A DNA stretch of 64,000 nt. Source: Rhizopus arrhizus (Eukaryota; Mucoromycota; Mucoromycetes; Mucorales; Rhizopodaceae). The stretch covers positions 1,178,001 through 1,242,000 of the forward strand of contig JAKZZE010000015.1 in the NCBI GenBank assembly GCA_024220505.1, read 5' to 3'. The position numbers and the translations under genes were made by a program. Positions within the stretch are counted from its first letter, which is position 1, and every line of letters begins with the position of its first letter. The notes beneath the pieces were generated by a model. The model worked only from the letters and a program-made list of their open reading frames with translations, did not search any database and was not told the origin of the DNA. Of the stretch, positions 31,063 through 41,507 are shown in pieces.

Positions 31063-33539
31063 ATGTTTGGACGTCCTACAAAGACACTTCAACAATCCTT
31101 ATTTCATGTATTAGAAAATGCCCAAGAATATATTGCTGATATCTACTTTGACTATCCAACAAAAATATGGGCACATAAAGGTTTTTATTTCTTTCTATAT
31201 TCTATACACTGTGTTTGACTCTAAAAAAAGCAACTTTTGTATAGCCATTTTATTAGCTAGAGTACCACCTGCATTCCGAGAAAAATACATGCCCCAATTG
31301 CTTACTTCAAACTCACTCGACATTGCTTCCACTATTCCTTATCCAACCTTTAAACGACTTTTACGTTTTTGGTACACGGCTGATTTTGATGCACCCTTAG
31401 ACTTATCTAGTTCCTCACCTTCTGGACTACAAACACAAGTTGTCGATATCACCATTCGCCAAGAGATCAAACAACTCGAGGCTCAGCTGGGTTGTTGCCT
31501 TTTACCCGAAGGGGAAGACATGAGTGATAAAGAACAATGGATAGCGGATTTAAAAAGGATGATTGATGACAAATTATGTACAGACGTTGTTTTAAATATA
31601 TTTGAAGCAAACCAACAACAGCAGCAGCGATCATCCGAACAGACCCAAGTCTTTCCTGCTCATCGATTCATTCTTGCCAGTCAATCCACTTATTTTCATT
31701 CTGTTTTCTGTACTGAATTTCGTGAGGCATCCACCTCATCTGTCCACCTGCCTTCCGACTTATTTTCACCGGATGCACTCCAAGTGATTCTCTATTATCT
31801 TTATACCGATAAATTAATATTGCCTCGTTTGGATAGCAGTAACGCTCAAAAGAAACACTGGGGATTAAACGAAAAAAAATATGAACTCAGGATACTTCAA
31901 AAAGTTTTTGTGGCTGCCGATTACCTCGGCCATGCCAATACGATCTGTAAGGCAGTGCTGGTAAGGATGCAGACCATCTGCCATCAATTCAACTGTGTCT
32001 GTCAAGAATGCGCCGCCCTCTTACCCTTCATGCTCTTCTTTGCCGACCGTGAGGAAAAGAAGGGACTGACGAAACTCAAGGAGGCCATCATCCGTCTCTA
32101 TTCGGATCCGCTCGAATCACTTGCTCCTCTTTGGTCTCAACGACCCTTTGCGACCCTCGTTCAAAGATCGAGTGCGACTTATATTCAGACTATTGCTGAA
32201 CGTACCTTGAGCAACATTTCTCAACATAACGCTGTGCGTGTCCTTCATTCACTCCACCTCTGCTTATCAGCTTTGCGAAGTGCAGATCCAGTCCCAACAT
32301 GGTCCCAACCCACCTTGAAGTTACTTCAGCCCCTCTTGAATCAAACGACCGATATGGTTGCCAATCATTTTGAATATTACTGTGTAGAGTATCCCATCTT
32401 GCTTTCTTGCGTGGATGGCATCGGTCAGGGATTTTCTGTGGACTTTTTGGAGTTTGTGTTGACAAGGGTCTTGAATGAAGGCATCAATGATACCAATGCG
32501 GCTCCACTCTATCAAGGCATTGTCAGGGATCTTGGTGGACGTCAGGAGATTGTAAAAAATGTGGCTGTGGATGGCGTCTTGAGTGAGGCGAGGTCCAAAT
32601 GTGCTCAGTATATAGGAAAACGATGGATGATGATCAAAGCTGAAAATGGGTTTCAGTCCATTGAAAAAGAAATCCTAAAAGAGCTGTCGGAAGGTACCTG
32701 TGGCTATTGCCCATGTATTTCATGCTAATTTATTTTATTAGATATCAACATACCTTACCGTCAATTAACAAAGCCTTTGGAAAACGATTTTTCAACCATC
32801 TTTAGTTTCAAACCCAAAAAGCCACAAGCCACTGCTAAGGCAGAACCACCCAGTCTAAAACGACTCTCAATTCAAGAAGTAGAAGAAAACAAGCCTCGAG
32901 AGAGCCGTGCACGATCTTTATCATCCACTACAACAACTACGATATCCATATTAAAAAAGCATGCTGAATCCGATGTTCCAGAAGACAACACACCCTTTCA
33001 AAAAGCACGACGTCAAGAAGAAACTTCTCTTACCGAGGCACTTTTACCAATCGATGTCAAGCAAGAGAATATCACCAAACCCCCTCGACAGAGCCGTCTT
33101 CGGTTTGCACTACCGGACACGCCAAGTCGACCTCACCGTCCTACGATGCAGCAGCAACAAAAGAAGCGAGCCAAATCACCCAAGAGTCGATCAAGGTGGT
33201 CACTGAATATGAGTGACAGTAGTGATGAGGAAGGGCCAGCGAGTATTGTACCCGAGATTGGTCAAAAGGTCGAATTGCTTCGAAGACCTTTGCCTACGTT
33301 GGGAACCATCAAATACATTGGATCAGTGGAATTTTCAAAAGGAACTTGGGTTGGTGTTGAACTTGAATCAAGAGGTAAAATCGTCACGATAGAAACATGT
33401 TTACGTACTAATGATCACTGTAGTTGGAAATAATGATGGGTCAGTGAATGGGAAAAGGTATTTTCAAACGTTTCCTCAACGTGGTGTCTTTGTTAAATTG
33501 GACGATTTTAAAATCATTTCTACACCAGAAAAGAAGTAA
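31063..33539 (+). CDS. BTB/POZ and CAP-Gly domain protein (771 aa, 4 exons)
   Basis: The exons are 31063-31180, 31245-32693, 32742-33374 and 33424-33539, with phases closing. The start is FGRPTKTLQQSLFHVLENAQ. The N-terminal half holds a split and a full BTB region (KLCTDVVLNIFEANQQQQQ, VFPAHRFILASQSTYFHSVF, LQVILYYLYTDKL) followed by alpha-helical BACK-like sequence. A basic, Ser-rich linker (KKRAKSPKSRSRWSLNMSDS) leads to a C-terminal CAP-Gly domain (GTIKYIGSVEFSKGTWVGVE, then GNNDGSVNGKRYF). CAP-Gly domains bind microtubule plus-end proteins, while BTB domains dimerise or bind Cullin 3, so a microtubule-linked scaffold is inferred. The canonical GKNDG groove motif is GNNDG here. The next gene upstream is GET2. 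Confidence 0.87.
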
Positions 33540-34815
33540 AATACCCTCTCTTTTTATCCTTTATTATTACTTTTATCTTAATAAACATCTCTATCTACTT
33601 TTAATATGTATTATTCTGAAAACTATAGTCATCTATTATCATGAAAAAATATACACTCAATTTATATCTATTTAATGCAAATAATTAAACAAGACATGAC
33701 AGATGTATTCAAGCAGCAGGGATACATATTTAACAATGAAACCTTTGTATATGCTTTTTTTTTTTGGGGGAATAAAAAGTTCTTAGATTCTGAATGCATG
33801 TATTGCGCAAACATAATCAATGCTCAATTGTGGATGACCAAGTATACACCTTGTCTAAATAAATGTCGCACAAGATAGATGGTGTCACCTGAAAACAAAA
33901 TTATGTTCCATCTCCTTTTCATCCATCTGGCAATATCTGGGTTCACAAGCTCAAAATGCAGAATATCTTGTTTTCAATCCTTTTTGTGAGACGCATGATG
34001 ATGCTGAACTGCTTTCGGTGAGTTTTTTTTTTAGCTAATACTATACAATAAAAGAAAGCCAAGTAAAAGCCAACTAATTTTTGATTCAAATTGACATTGG
34101 GCTAACTTGAAGTTTTAATCAATTGAATTGTCAGCTAATAATAAGACCCCTTAAACTTAATCTTTACCTCTAAAACATCTTCTTTACAGAGATGAAAGAT
34201 ACTCTCATTGAAGGATAGAGACCAAATGAAAAAAAAGGAAGAGTGAATACGACGTTTTTCTTGTTCCACATACTGCAATGAACTTGTCTGCAGCATAAAC
34301 AACGCTTTTACCTTCTGGAAGACATAAATTCTTTTGCTATTGTCTCGAGTATCAAAAGATTGCCAAATATGCCTTTGTGGTGCTTGAAATTAATCCTGGT
34401 ATACGTCTTTAGATGCATCAGCCCACGGAGGAATTCATTCCGTTATTAGGGGACCAAGTTTGATGACATGATCGGCTTCTTGTGATTCCGGACTGTTATT
34501 ATCCGCTGAACCGATGGTTACGTGCATATTGAAATTGTTAATTAATTTTTTAGCAGCGCAAGAGAGACCATTTTAACACTTGAAACAAGAAAAATATACT
34601 TGTGTGGTTGAACTCAGGGACATGAGCGATCAGAAAGATATAACAGTACAACAAAGAGTCGAGTTAGAAAATGATGCACACCCAAAAGATCATTTTAAAA
34701 GAATACCAAAACAATTCGCATTCATATGCTTTCAGTGACCATATAAATTGATTTATTGATATTAACACCATCTTGGCTCTCTTTTTCTTTATAAAAACTT
34801 TTTTTTAGTTCAATT
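33540..34815. other. Intergenic region with decayed sequence
   Basis: No intact gene. On the minus strand about 34260-34530 gives a weakly protein-like run (SADNNSPESQEADHVIKLGP, RHIWQSFDTRDNSKRIYVFQ) broken by two stops; its family is unknown. The plus frame at 33675-33878 is not convincing. Confidence 0.35.
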
Positions 34816-35125
34816 TTTCTCAATTGACAGCCATCTGTTTAAAACTTTTATCCAAAAGTCAACCAGCAGCAAACGCGTACCTTTGCATCTAGTAAATTTT
34901 CTCAATCAAAAAAGCTCAAATGAAAATAATAGAGACAAAGCCGTCTGTATGCTTTTTTATGTTGAGTGTACAAAAGAGAATATTGCGAAATGCAAAAAGG
35001 GAATGGAAGAATTGAAAGAGTTTGAAATTTGTTACGATATCAATCCAAAATAACCTGTGCTCGTGCCATTGAGGAGGATCTATGAGTACCCTCACACATA
35101 TCGTCTGCACGAATGACTCATTTAT
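34816..35125 (+). pseudogene. Decayed copy of an unknown gene family (plus-strand copy)
   Basis: The plus-strand frame includes RDKAVCMLFYVECTKENIAK then KKGMEELKEFEICYDINPK, followed by a TAA in place of a Gln codon. The same protein segment occurs on the minus strand near 36.2 kb with a different defect. The pair therefore represents an inverted duplication of one family. No known domain is recognised. Another stop follows near 35118. Confidence 0.5.
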
Positions 35126-35429
35126 CGAACTAAAAGATTTACTAAAGGCATGATGACAACATGAAAAGTTAATCTTTTATAATTTTAGAAAAATAGAAAG
35201 CGACTTTTTGGATTGCTCCCATACAATTATGAATAAAAATAACGATAACTAAAAATAGTTTTATTTATCTCGATCTTTGTACCAACTTTTTTTTTTGCAG
35301 TCAAATTTTTGCAAGAGCTTGCTATCGGATGATCTGGATTAAAAGTATGAAGCTTGAAAATACTCAAGCGTGTCTAAAAAATGATTAGTCAATGAAACAG
35401 AGTAACAAGTATGGGTGTATTTTCTTCAC

Positions 35430-35725
35430 TTCTCGCCTTGTGTCGTTCCGTCAACGGTTTCTAGTTTCACGTACACATCAAAATTGATTTTCAAGTCTCT
35501 TTCGTGAGATGGGTCAGAGACATAAATTATTGTGCATAAAAATCTTGTGAAAGAATTGTTGATCATTTTTTTAAGTCAACAGTACCTTGATTGTACTGTC
35601 ATCCTTTGTTGGCGACTTTCGTGCGTAACCCACAATTCCAAATCCTCCTTTTTTCAAATTTTTATCAATTCCTTGTAATTTGGCAAGTAGCCTACGATTA
35701 CCGATACAAGATTGTCTATAAAGAA
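35430..35725 (-). pseudogene. Fragment with IVGYARKS motif, possible mobile-element gene
   Basis: The minus-strand frame reads RRLLAKLQGIDKNLKKGGFG then IVGYARKSPTKDDSTIKVLL before a stop. The VGYARKS string resembles the N-terminal catalytic strand of serine recombinases (Y-x-R-x-S), and similar strings are found in fungal transposon-related proteins. The remaining domains are not present, so the assignment is tentative. It lies downstream, on the same strand, of the decayed family copy at 36.0-36.5 kb and may be part of the same original gene. Confidence 0.35.
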
Positions 35726-36029
35726 TATTAGATGTTTATTTTTGTTTTATTACCCGAATCTACCACGGTGTAATTCATCCATTACATATACAGATCTTTG
35801 ACGTTCTGTGCTCTTTAGCCAGCTTGTTCGTTATACATCATTTAATAAACTACAGTAGCGACTATTTATCAAATGTTGAAGTATGTTTACAAATTCATAA
35901 AAACATTTGCTTAGATGATATAAACTCCAGTTCATGCACAGAGGTGCATTCAAAATTTTGAGTGAGGTATACTTCATTAATAATTTGGACAACTTAAATC
36001 TTGGTTTCTATACAAGATGTTCTTTAAAT

Positions 36030-36470
36030 ATTCATAGAATATAGAAAAGATTGCTTACGTAAAAAACTTGTTCTTTTGGCTTTCTTTCTGCATCCTTGTA
36101 TGTTTCTAAATACTTTATGTGTATAACAGGATCCCCCAAAATTCTAAACGGCAATACTAGTGTTGGTTGTTTTGGATCTATGTTGAAACAAATTTCAAAC
36201 TCTTTCAATTCTTCCACTCTCTTTTTTGCAATTTGCAATATTCAATTTTGTACATTCAACGTAAAAAAGCATACAGATAGCTTTGTCTCTTATTATTTTC
36301 ATTTGAACGTTTTTGGAGCCTTCTGGAAAAATAGACGATTTAACATCAACAAATGCCTTCTGCTCGTTGTTTCAATGAATAAATGCAAAGTTAAATCATT
36401 TCAACTGTGTCTAATACAACAGACTTTACCTCCATCAATACTGTCACCAGTACTAACACCTAAATAGTTA
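36030..36470 (-). pseudogene. Decayed copy of an unknown gene family (minus-strand copy)
   Basis: The minus strand encodes RDKAICMLFYVECTKLNIAN, a one-base frame slip in an A-run, then RVEELKEFEICFNIDPKQPT and LVLPFRILGDPVIHIKYLET. It matches the plus-strand copy at 34.8-35.1 kb closely over about 60 codons. It retains Gln where that copy has a stop, but it carries the frameshift. The conserved core is of unknown function. Confidence 0.5.
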
Positions 36471-36489
36471 CTATTTTAGAAATTGTCTA

Positions 36490-36975
36490 TTTCGTCCGAA
36501 ACCCGGTCTTTATGGTATTATTTATTCTACTGTAAATTATGTGGTCAGCCACTTTTCTCAACATTAGACTGTAATCTGATTTTTTCACTTTGTGAAATCT
36601 GCTCTGACAATACTGAAGGTCTACAGCACTTCTTTATGTCCTGATTTAAGAAATGGAGGATGTGAATAGACGTTTTCAATTGTTTTAGTTCACAGCTCAC
36701 TTTTTCCAACGATAATATACATCTGATCCTCTGGTCTTTTCAATGATTCCTTTTTATCGAAAATATTGATCTGTGAACCCTCAGCTGCTATTTTAGTTAC
36801 TTGGTGCACTCATTGGGAATTTGCTATTGACAAACTTCCTTTCATCTATAAAAAAAGACCTGATCATCCGTGTCATGTCGCAATTTGTCATCCCTCAAAA
36901 GGGATAAGATCGGCCTTGACTAATATATTCAATCCACTACACTCTGTTTCTTTTAGCTCACACTATTTATAGACA
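36490..36975 (+). mobile_element. LINE 3' fragment, copy 3 (plus strand)
   Basis: The plus-strand translations give CEICSDNTEGLQHFF (the zinc-finger region, compare CKFCSANTEDLQHLF of the copy at 53.9 kb) and then WCTHWEFAIDKLPFIYKK with HVAICHPSKGI, matching the C-terminal LINE block of the other two copies. Several stops and shifts are present. Only the last 500 bp of the element remain, a strongly 5'-truncated insertion in the opposite orientation to copies 1 and 2. Confidence 0.7.
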
Positions 36976-37370
36976 CAAAAATCTAAACAAGTGCGGTATA
37001 AGTTTATAGAAATTTTATTAAATAGAAAGTGTTATAAAACCATAACGATAAAAATATGAAGAATTTAAGACAGGTTTCAGCTTCTGTTCATTATAGAACT
37101 CGCTGATCGGCCCCAGAGTAGATGCGACTACAAAAAGCAAAGATTTGCATCATACTGGCTTTGTACATCTAAAAATAGTACATTCAGGACGTAATCTGTT
37201 TCTCCATTCATTTATAAGAATACTTGTGTTTTGATAAACTTTTATTGATAATTACTTTTAAAGATTTTATTTACTTTATGGTTTTGGCTACACAATCTAG
37301 CGTGATTTACTATACACTAATGCAACTACAAAAGCACGGGGATTTCTAAATGAATGAGATACGTACAGAA
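36976..37370. other. Spacer downstream of the methyltransferase gene
   Basis: AT-rich. No gene was seen between the LINE scrap and the methyltransferase stop codon. Confidence 0.5.
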
Positions 37371-38705
37371 TTATAGCTTTTTTGCAGAAACGGATTTTGC
37401 ACAAAACGTGTATTCTGTATGAGTGAAACCATATTTGAGATCATCCAGGAATATCAGGGCATCTTCTTGGCTGTTTACGCCTAAACTCGGTCCTATGTAA
37501 GACATAGCACTCTTTGTTATTTCAAGAGCGTCCCAGATGAGCTTCTTTGCAACAGATGAGCCAGAACCTATCATAGATCAGTTAAAATCGACAGTACACA
37601 CGTCCGGTTTAATTTTGTAGACTTACTCATGTTACAGTACCGAATATCAGACTGTGCAATGTGTACATTATCATTACTCGAAAGCAAGCTTTCAAGTTTC
37701 AAAGCAATCTGAGCATCCTGCCCTCTTGAGATAGCAACAGACATAACTATCAAATAGTTTGTGATTACTATACGGTTATTAGATATACAAAAATAGCTTA
37801 CACGCATTCACAAATTTATAAACAGCAGAAGAGGTATCCTCTGGCAACTAAAGTCGACAATTAGTTTGTACATGATGACTGATGAAAAATCAGACACTTA
37901 CTCTAAATTCAAACTCGGTTGTTTGGATCATTCCTCCTGGTTTCACCACACGGATGATTTCTTTAAATGCAGTTGGCCATTCTTCCTTGCGAAGTGCGTA
38001 TACGAAAAACCTCATGTGGACAAAATCAAAGGTGTTATCTGCATACGGAAGTTTTTCTATCACATTCCCGTAGCTAAAAGTGAATTGATCGATCTTTAAG
38101 AGTTTGTTGGTAGTGTCTACAATATCACAGCCGTGATAAGTACAGTTGGGATAATCATTGCTCATGTCCTACGTGACATATAACATTGGCTTCATATTAT
38201 AGTAGCATTGTTAATGATCCTTGTTATTTACCATAATCCATACACCTGATCCACAACCGACATCGAGAACAGATATACCCTTTTCAAAGTCCAGGTTTTG
38301 GCGAACGCTGAGTAATACATTTCTTGATTGAAAAAGGCATTAAAATCAAGCAAGTATAGTTGAATATTTAATCAATCATTGTTACCCTTCAAATAACTCT
38401 TTAAAAGCAAAGTGTTGCTAATGAATTAAAATAGAATTGAGAAAAGATTATCTTATACTATGAATCCTGCTTACACCTGTCAACCGTTTCTGCTCTTCTT
38501 CGTCTTTTGGCAGCCAGTAAGTGGATTTTTCTTCATTATGAAATTCTCTGTTTGTGTTTATTGACGTATAATTTATTGGCTGGACTATAGTTGTTTCTGG
38601 TTGAGTTGAAGCCAAGCTTTTACTATCGTGCTCTATCTTTGTACCGTCTGTGCTGGTTACAAATTTAACTTTAGTGGAATTCATAACACGTAAACAGTTT
38701 CCCAT
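37371..38705 (-). CDS. Class I SAM-dependent methyltransferase (six or more short exons)
   Basis: The start is MGNCLRVMNSTKVKF. A linker region YWLPKDEEEQKRLTG is followed by the Rossmann-fold signature: motif I VLDVGCGSGVWIMDMSNDYP, motif II region YHGCDIVDT, the post-motif LPYADNTFDFVHMRF and IRVVKPGGMIQTTEFEFR. This is the Methyltransf_11/25 type fold that uses S-adenosylmethionine. The substrate is unknown; fungal relatives include LaeA-like and small-molecule methyltransferases, and the call is no more specific than that. Introns have good GTAAG donors and the phases I checked close. The N-terminal MGNC could be myristoylated or palmitoylated, which is inference. A damaged tandem copy lies 1 kb upstream on the same strand. 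Confidence 0.85.
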
Positions 38706-39719
38706 ATATGTTTTTTTTATAAGATATAAAAGGCTTCAAACCTTGTTTATCTTTTTTTTTTTAAAAAAAAAATGAGATGAATATTGAAAGGCGGAAAAAT
38801 GATATATAAAAGCGGGTTTATACTCTAAATACAAATATTGCACAAAAGTAATCGGTGTCCGATTATTGAAATCAGAGCATATTGTATTAAAAGAGGATCG
38901 ATTACATTTTATTTGTTTTTGTGCTTGTATTACATGGTAAGCGATAAGTAGTGATTTTCACACAAAGATTAACACAGACGTTTGATAATGGTTACGCTAG
39001 ACGATATTACTAGATGATAGATACACAATTAATAAGAGTATGTAATGCATTTTCCGTCTTCATATTATCTTTTGAGCCGCTCCAATTCCAAATAGCTTGC
39101 TTTGTCTATCCAATTTCTTCATTTGTAGAAATGGTCGCCAGTATTGATAATGGAATCCCGAAATACTATATTTCGGAATATGTCACGTAAAAAGAAATAT
39201 TTGAACTTGAACAAGCTTTTAGACTAATGAAGCCCTTTTCGATGTTCTATTTTTGTAAACGCATTCATTCTGCCAACTAACTGTGCTTTATTCTTATAAG
39301 GTTCACATTTTTTTTTGGTACTTTAAGTGTTTCGATAGGTAAGAATTAGAGTTTGAATAATATCTCAAATAAAATTCCGCTTTTTGTCCTTCATTTTGTT
39401 GGTTATATGTTTAGGAAACCTTTAATCAAAGTTATTGCATCGGCTGATAAAGGAGGAAATAAACACAAATTATAAAAAGCATAGATCACGGTTTATTTCT
39501 GTTTAGTAAAACCATTTTATTTTGATCCACGATACCCTTACGTCTGTATATAGACACTATTTACAGTATCATATTCAATCATAGAATTGCTTAATTTAAA
39601 AGAATGATTCTTAGACATTGAATCTATATATGATATTGCTCTTCTCTCCCCCTCCCTCTATTTTTTTTTTTTTTTTTACATTTAATGAAAAGCTAGAGTT
39701 GTATTGAGCATCTTTATGG
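38706..39719. other. Spacer between the methyltransferase and its decayed copy
   Basis: AT-rich. No reliable gene. It contains the promoter of the intact methyltransferase (tatataaaagcgg near 38801-38813 is on the plus strand and not obviously used) and long T-runs near 39661. Confidence 0.4.
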
Positions 39720-40860
39720 TCATTTAATTGATAAATAAGCAAAGCTATTGATACTATTAAGTACATTATAATGAGAATATTTTACAGACTTTGTACAAAA
39801 GCAGAGTGTATACAGATATTGTCTGTTATTCCATTCTGTAATTGGCCCAGGTACGGACGCGGTACTCATTATTAACCCAGAAGTGTTTTCCAAGTATATT
39901 TCTTGTACGAAATAGCTGCACTGGAACATACAATGAAGGCATGAATTAACTACCGTGTATTTTTCCTTTGTTTTCATTAACCTGATCAAGTTGCAAATGC
40001 AGTATTCTGTCTAAAAAAATATTTGCATCGTTGGTTTTTGAAGTGATTTTTACAACTGAAGCCAACATGCGTACTTTGTCTTTTAAAAGAACAAACTGAC
40101 CGGATGATTGTGAAATACCATTTTATTTAGCTAGATATAACCAAAATAAAACCAAACAACCCACTAGTACTGAAAAGCGTATAATAGGTAAAAGGGCCTT
40201 TTTTTGGCAAGTACATGCTACACTGAACTACAGGTTTGAGTTCAAATTCGGCCACTTGTATCATTTCTCCTAACTAAATTACGCGTTTAGTCTTTCCTAA
40301 TGCGACCAACCATTCTTCTTTTCAAAACGCAGTGATAAGAAACATCAAGCAAACAAGTCTAAAAAAGTATCATCTTCCTATAATAGTTATTTTATCATAT
40401 TGTCGGTCACAAGAGTAAATTGGCCTAGCTTTAAAGGTTGTTGGTGACATGCACTATATAACATTCATGGAACACACAATTTGAATATTTACGGCGCATT
40501 TGATGTGCAAAAGCAAGAGAAACATAAGCCTCGATATATAGAATATGTTATCAAATGTTGTTCATAATCTGTAATCCTGACCCACAAGCAACTTAGAAGA
40601 ATGGTGTTCTTTTTAAGATCCTCGTGGACATTATGTGATTTTTTGTGCGATGGAGAACTGGAAGATAAATATAAGTTGAAGGATCCATGACAACTATTTT
40701 TCACATAGTTCTCTGCATCCAAAGCGTTGCTATGAATTAAAATAGAATTGAGAAAAGATCATCTTATACTATGAATCCTGCTTACACCTGTCAACCGTTT
40801 CTGCTCTTCTTCGTCTTTTGGCAACCAGTAAGTGGATTTTTCTTCAGCATGGAGTTTCCT
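39720..40860 (-). pseudogene. Decayed tandem copy of the methyltransferase gene
   Basis: DNA at about 40730-40850 is nearly identical to 38410-38530 (the exon encoding YWLPKDEEEQKRLTG plus the following intron). Further along, degenerate blocks follow the order of the intact gene: a motif I remnant (VACGSGLQIM, near 40590), a VAEFELKP-like remnant near 40240, and a C-terminal YTLCFCTKSVKYS remnant matching YTFCAKSV near 39800. Stops and indels occur throughout and much of the fold is missing. This is a non-functional duplicate; the high identity at one end shows the duplication is fairly recent or gene-converted there. Confidence 0.75.
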
Positions 40861-41507
40861 CTCTCTTTTTTTTTTATGGTGTGATTTTTGACCTCCCTTT
40901 GGATCAACAAAGTTATTGAATATAAGCTATGGTCTTACTACTTTGTTTTGTACTATCTATGTTGACTAAGCATTTTGTCGTATCATGTGTATTATGCTTG
41001 AATATTATCACATTTTATTCATAAATCGTAGTAAAAAGAAGCACTGTTTTTATTGAAACAAAAGACATAAACACTAAAAAAAGAAAAGGTGTTACAAGGT
41101 GAAGATACATTGTACAACACACAATTATTAAGGTAAATGTTTGCTGTCGCACGACAATGCATTGTGCATTTTTTTTTTTTTTTTTTTTTTGCAGTTTCTG
41201 TGATACTAATAACTATAAAACAAAGTGCACGTACACCTATTGATTCAGATTGATGGACACTATGGATAGATCATATATGCTTATTTATCCTAGACATACA
41301 CTTGAAAATAATCAATTCAAGTAACCAGATTCCAAAAAGAAAGGTAGAAACTGATGGTTGCTTTGGGATCCCATATATTTCTGAAAATCCCTAATATAAA
41401 GGTTATATTACTTTGTTATACCGTTTTGCACTATGACATGTATTATCAGAGGAATGATTGACTGATACAGGAAAAAAGAAAAGATGAAAAATGCTCTTTT
41501 ATTTTCA
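40861..41507. other. Spacer downstream of CDC45
   Basis: No gene. It includes a 22-nt T-run at 41169-41190 and AT-rich sequence. Confidence 0.45.
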
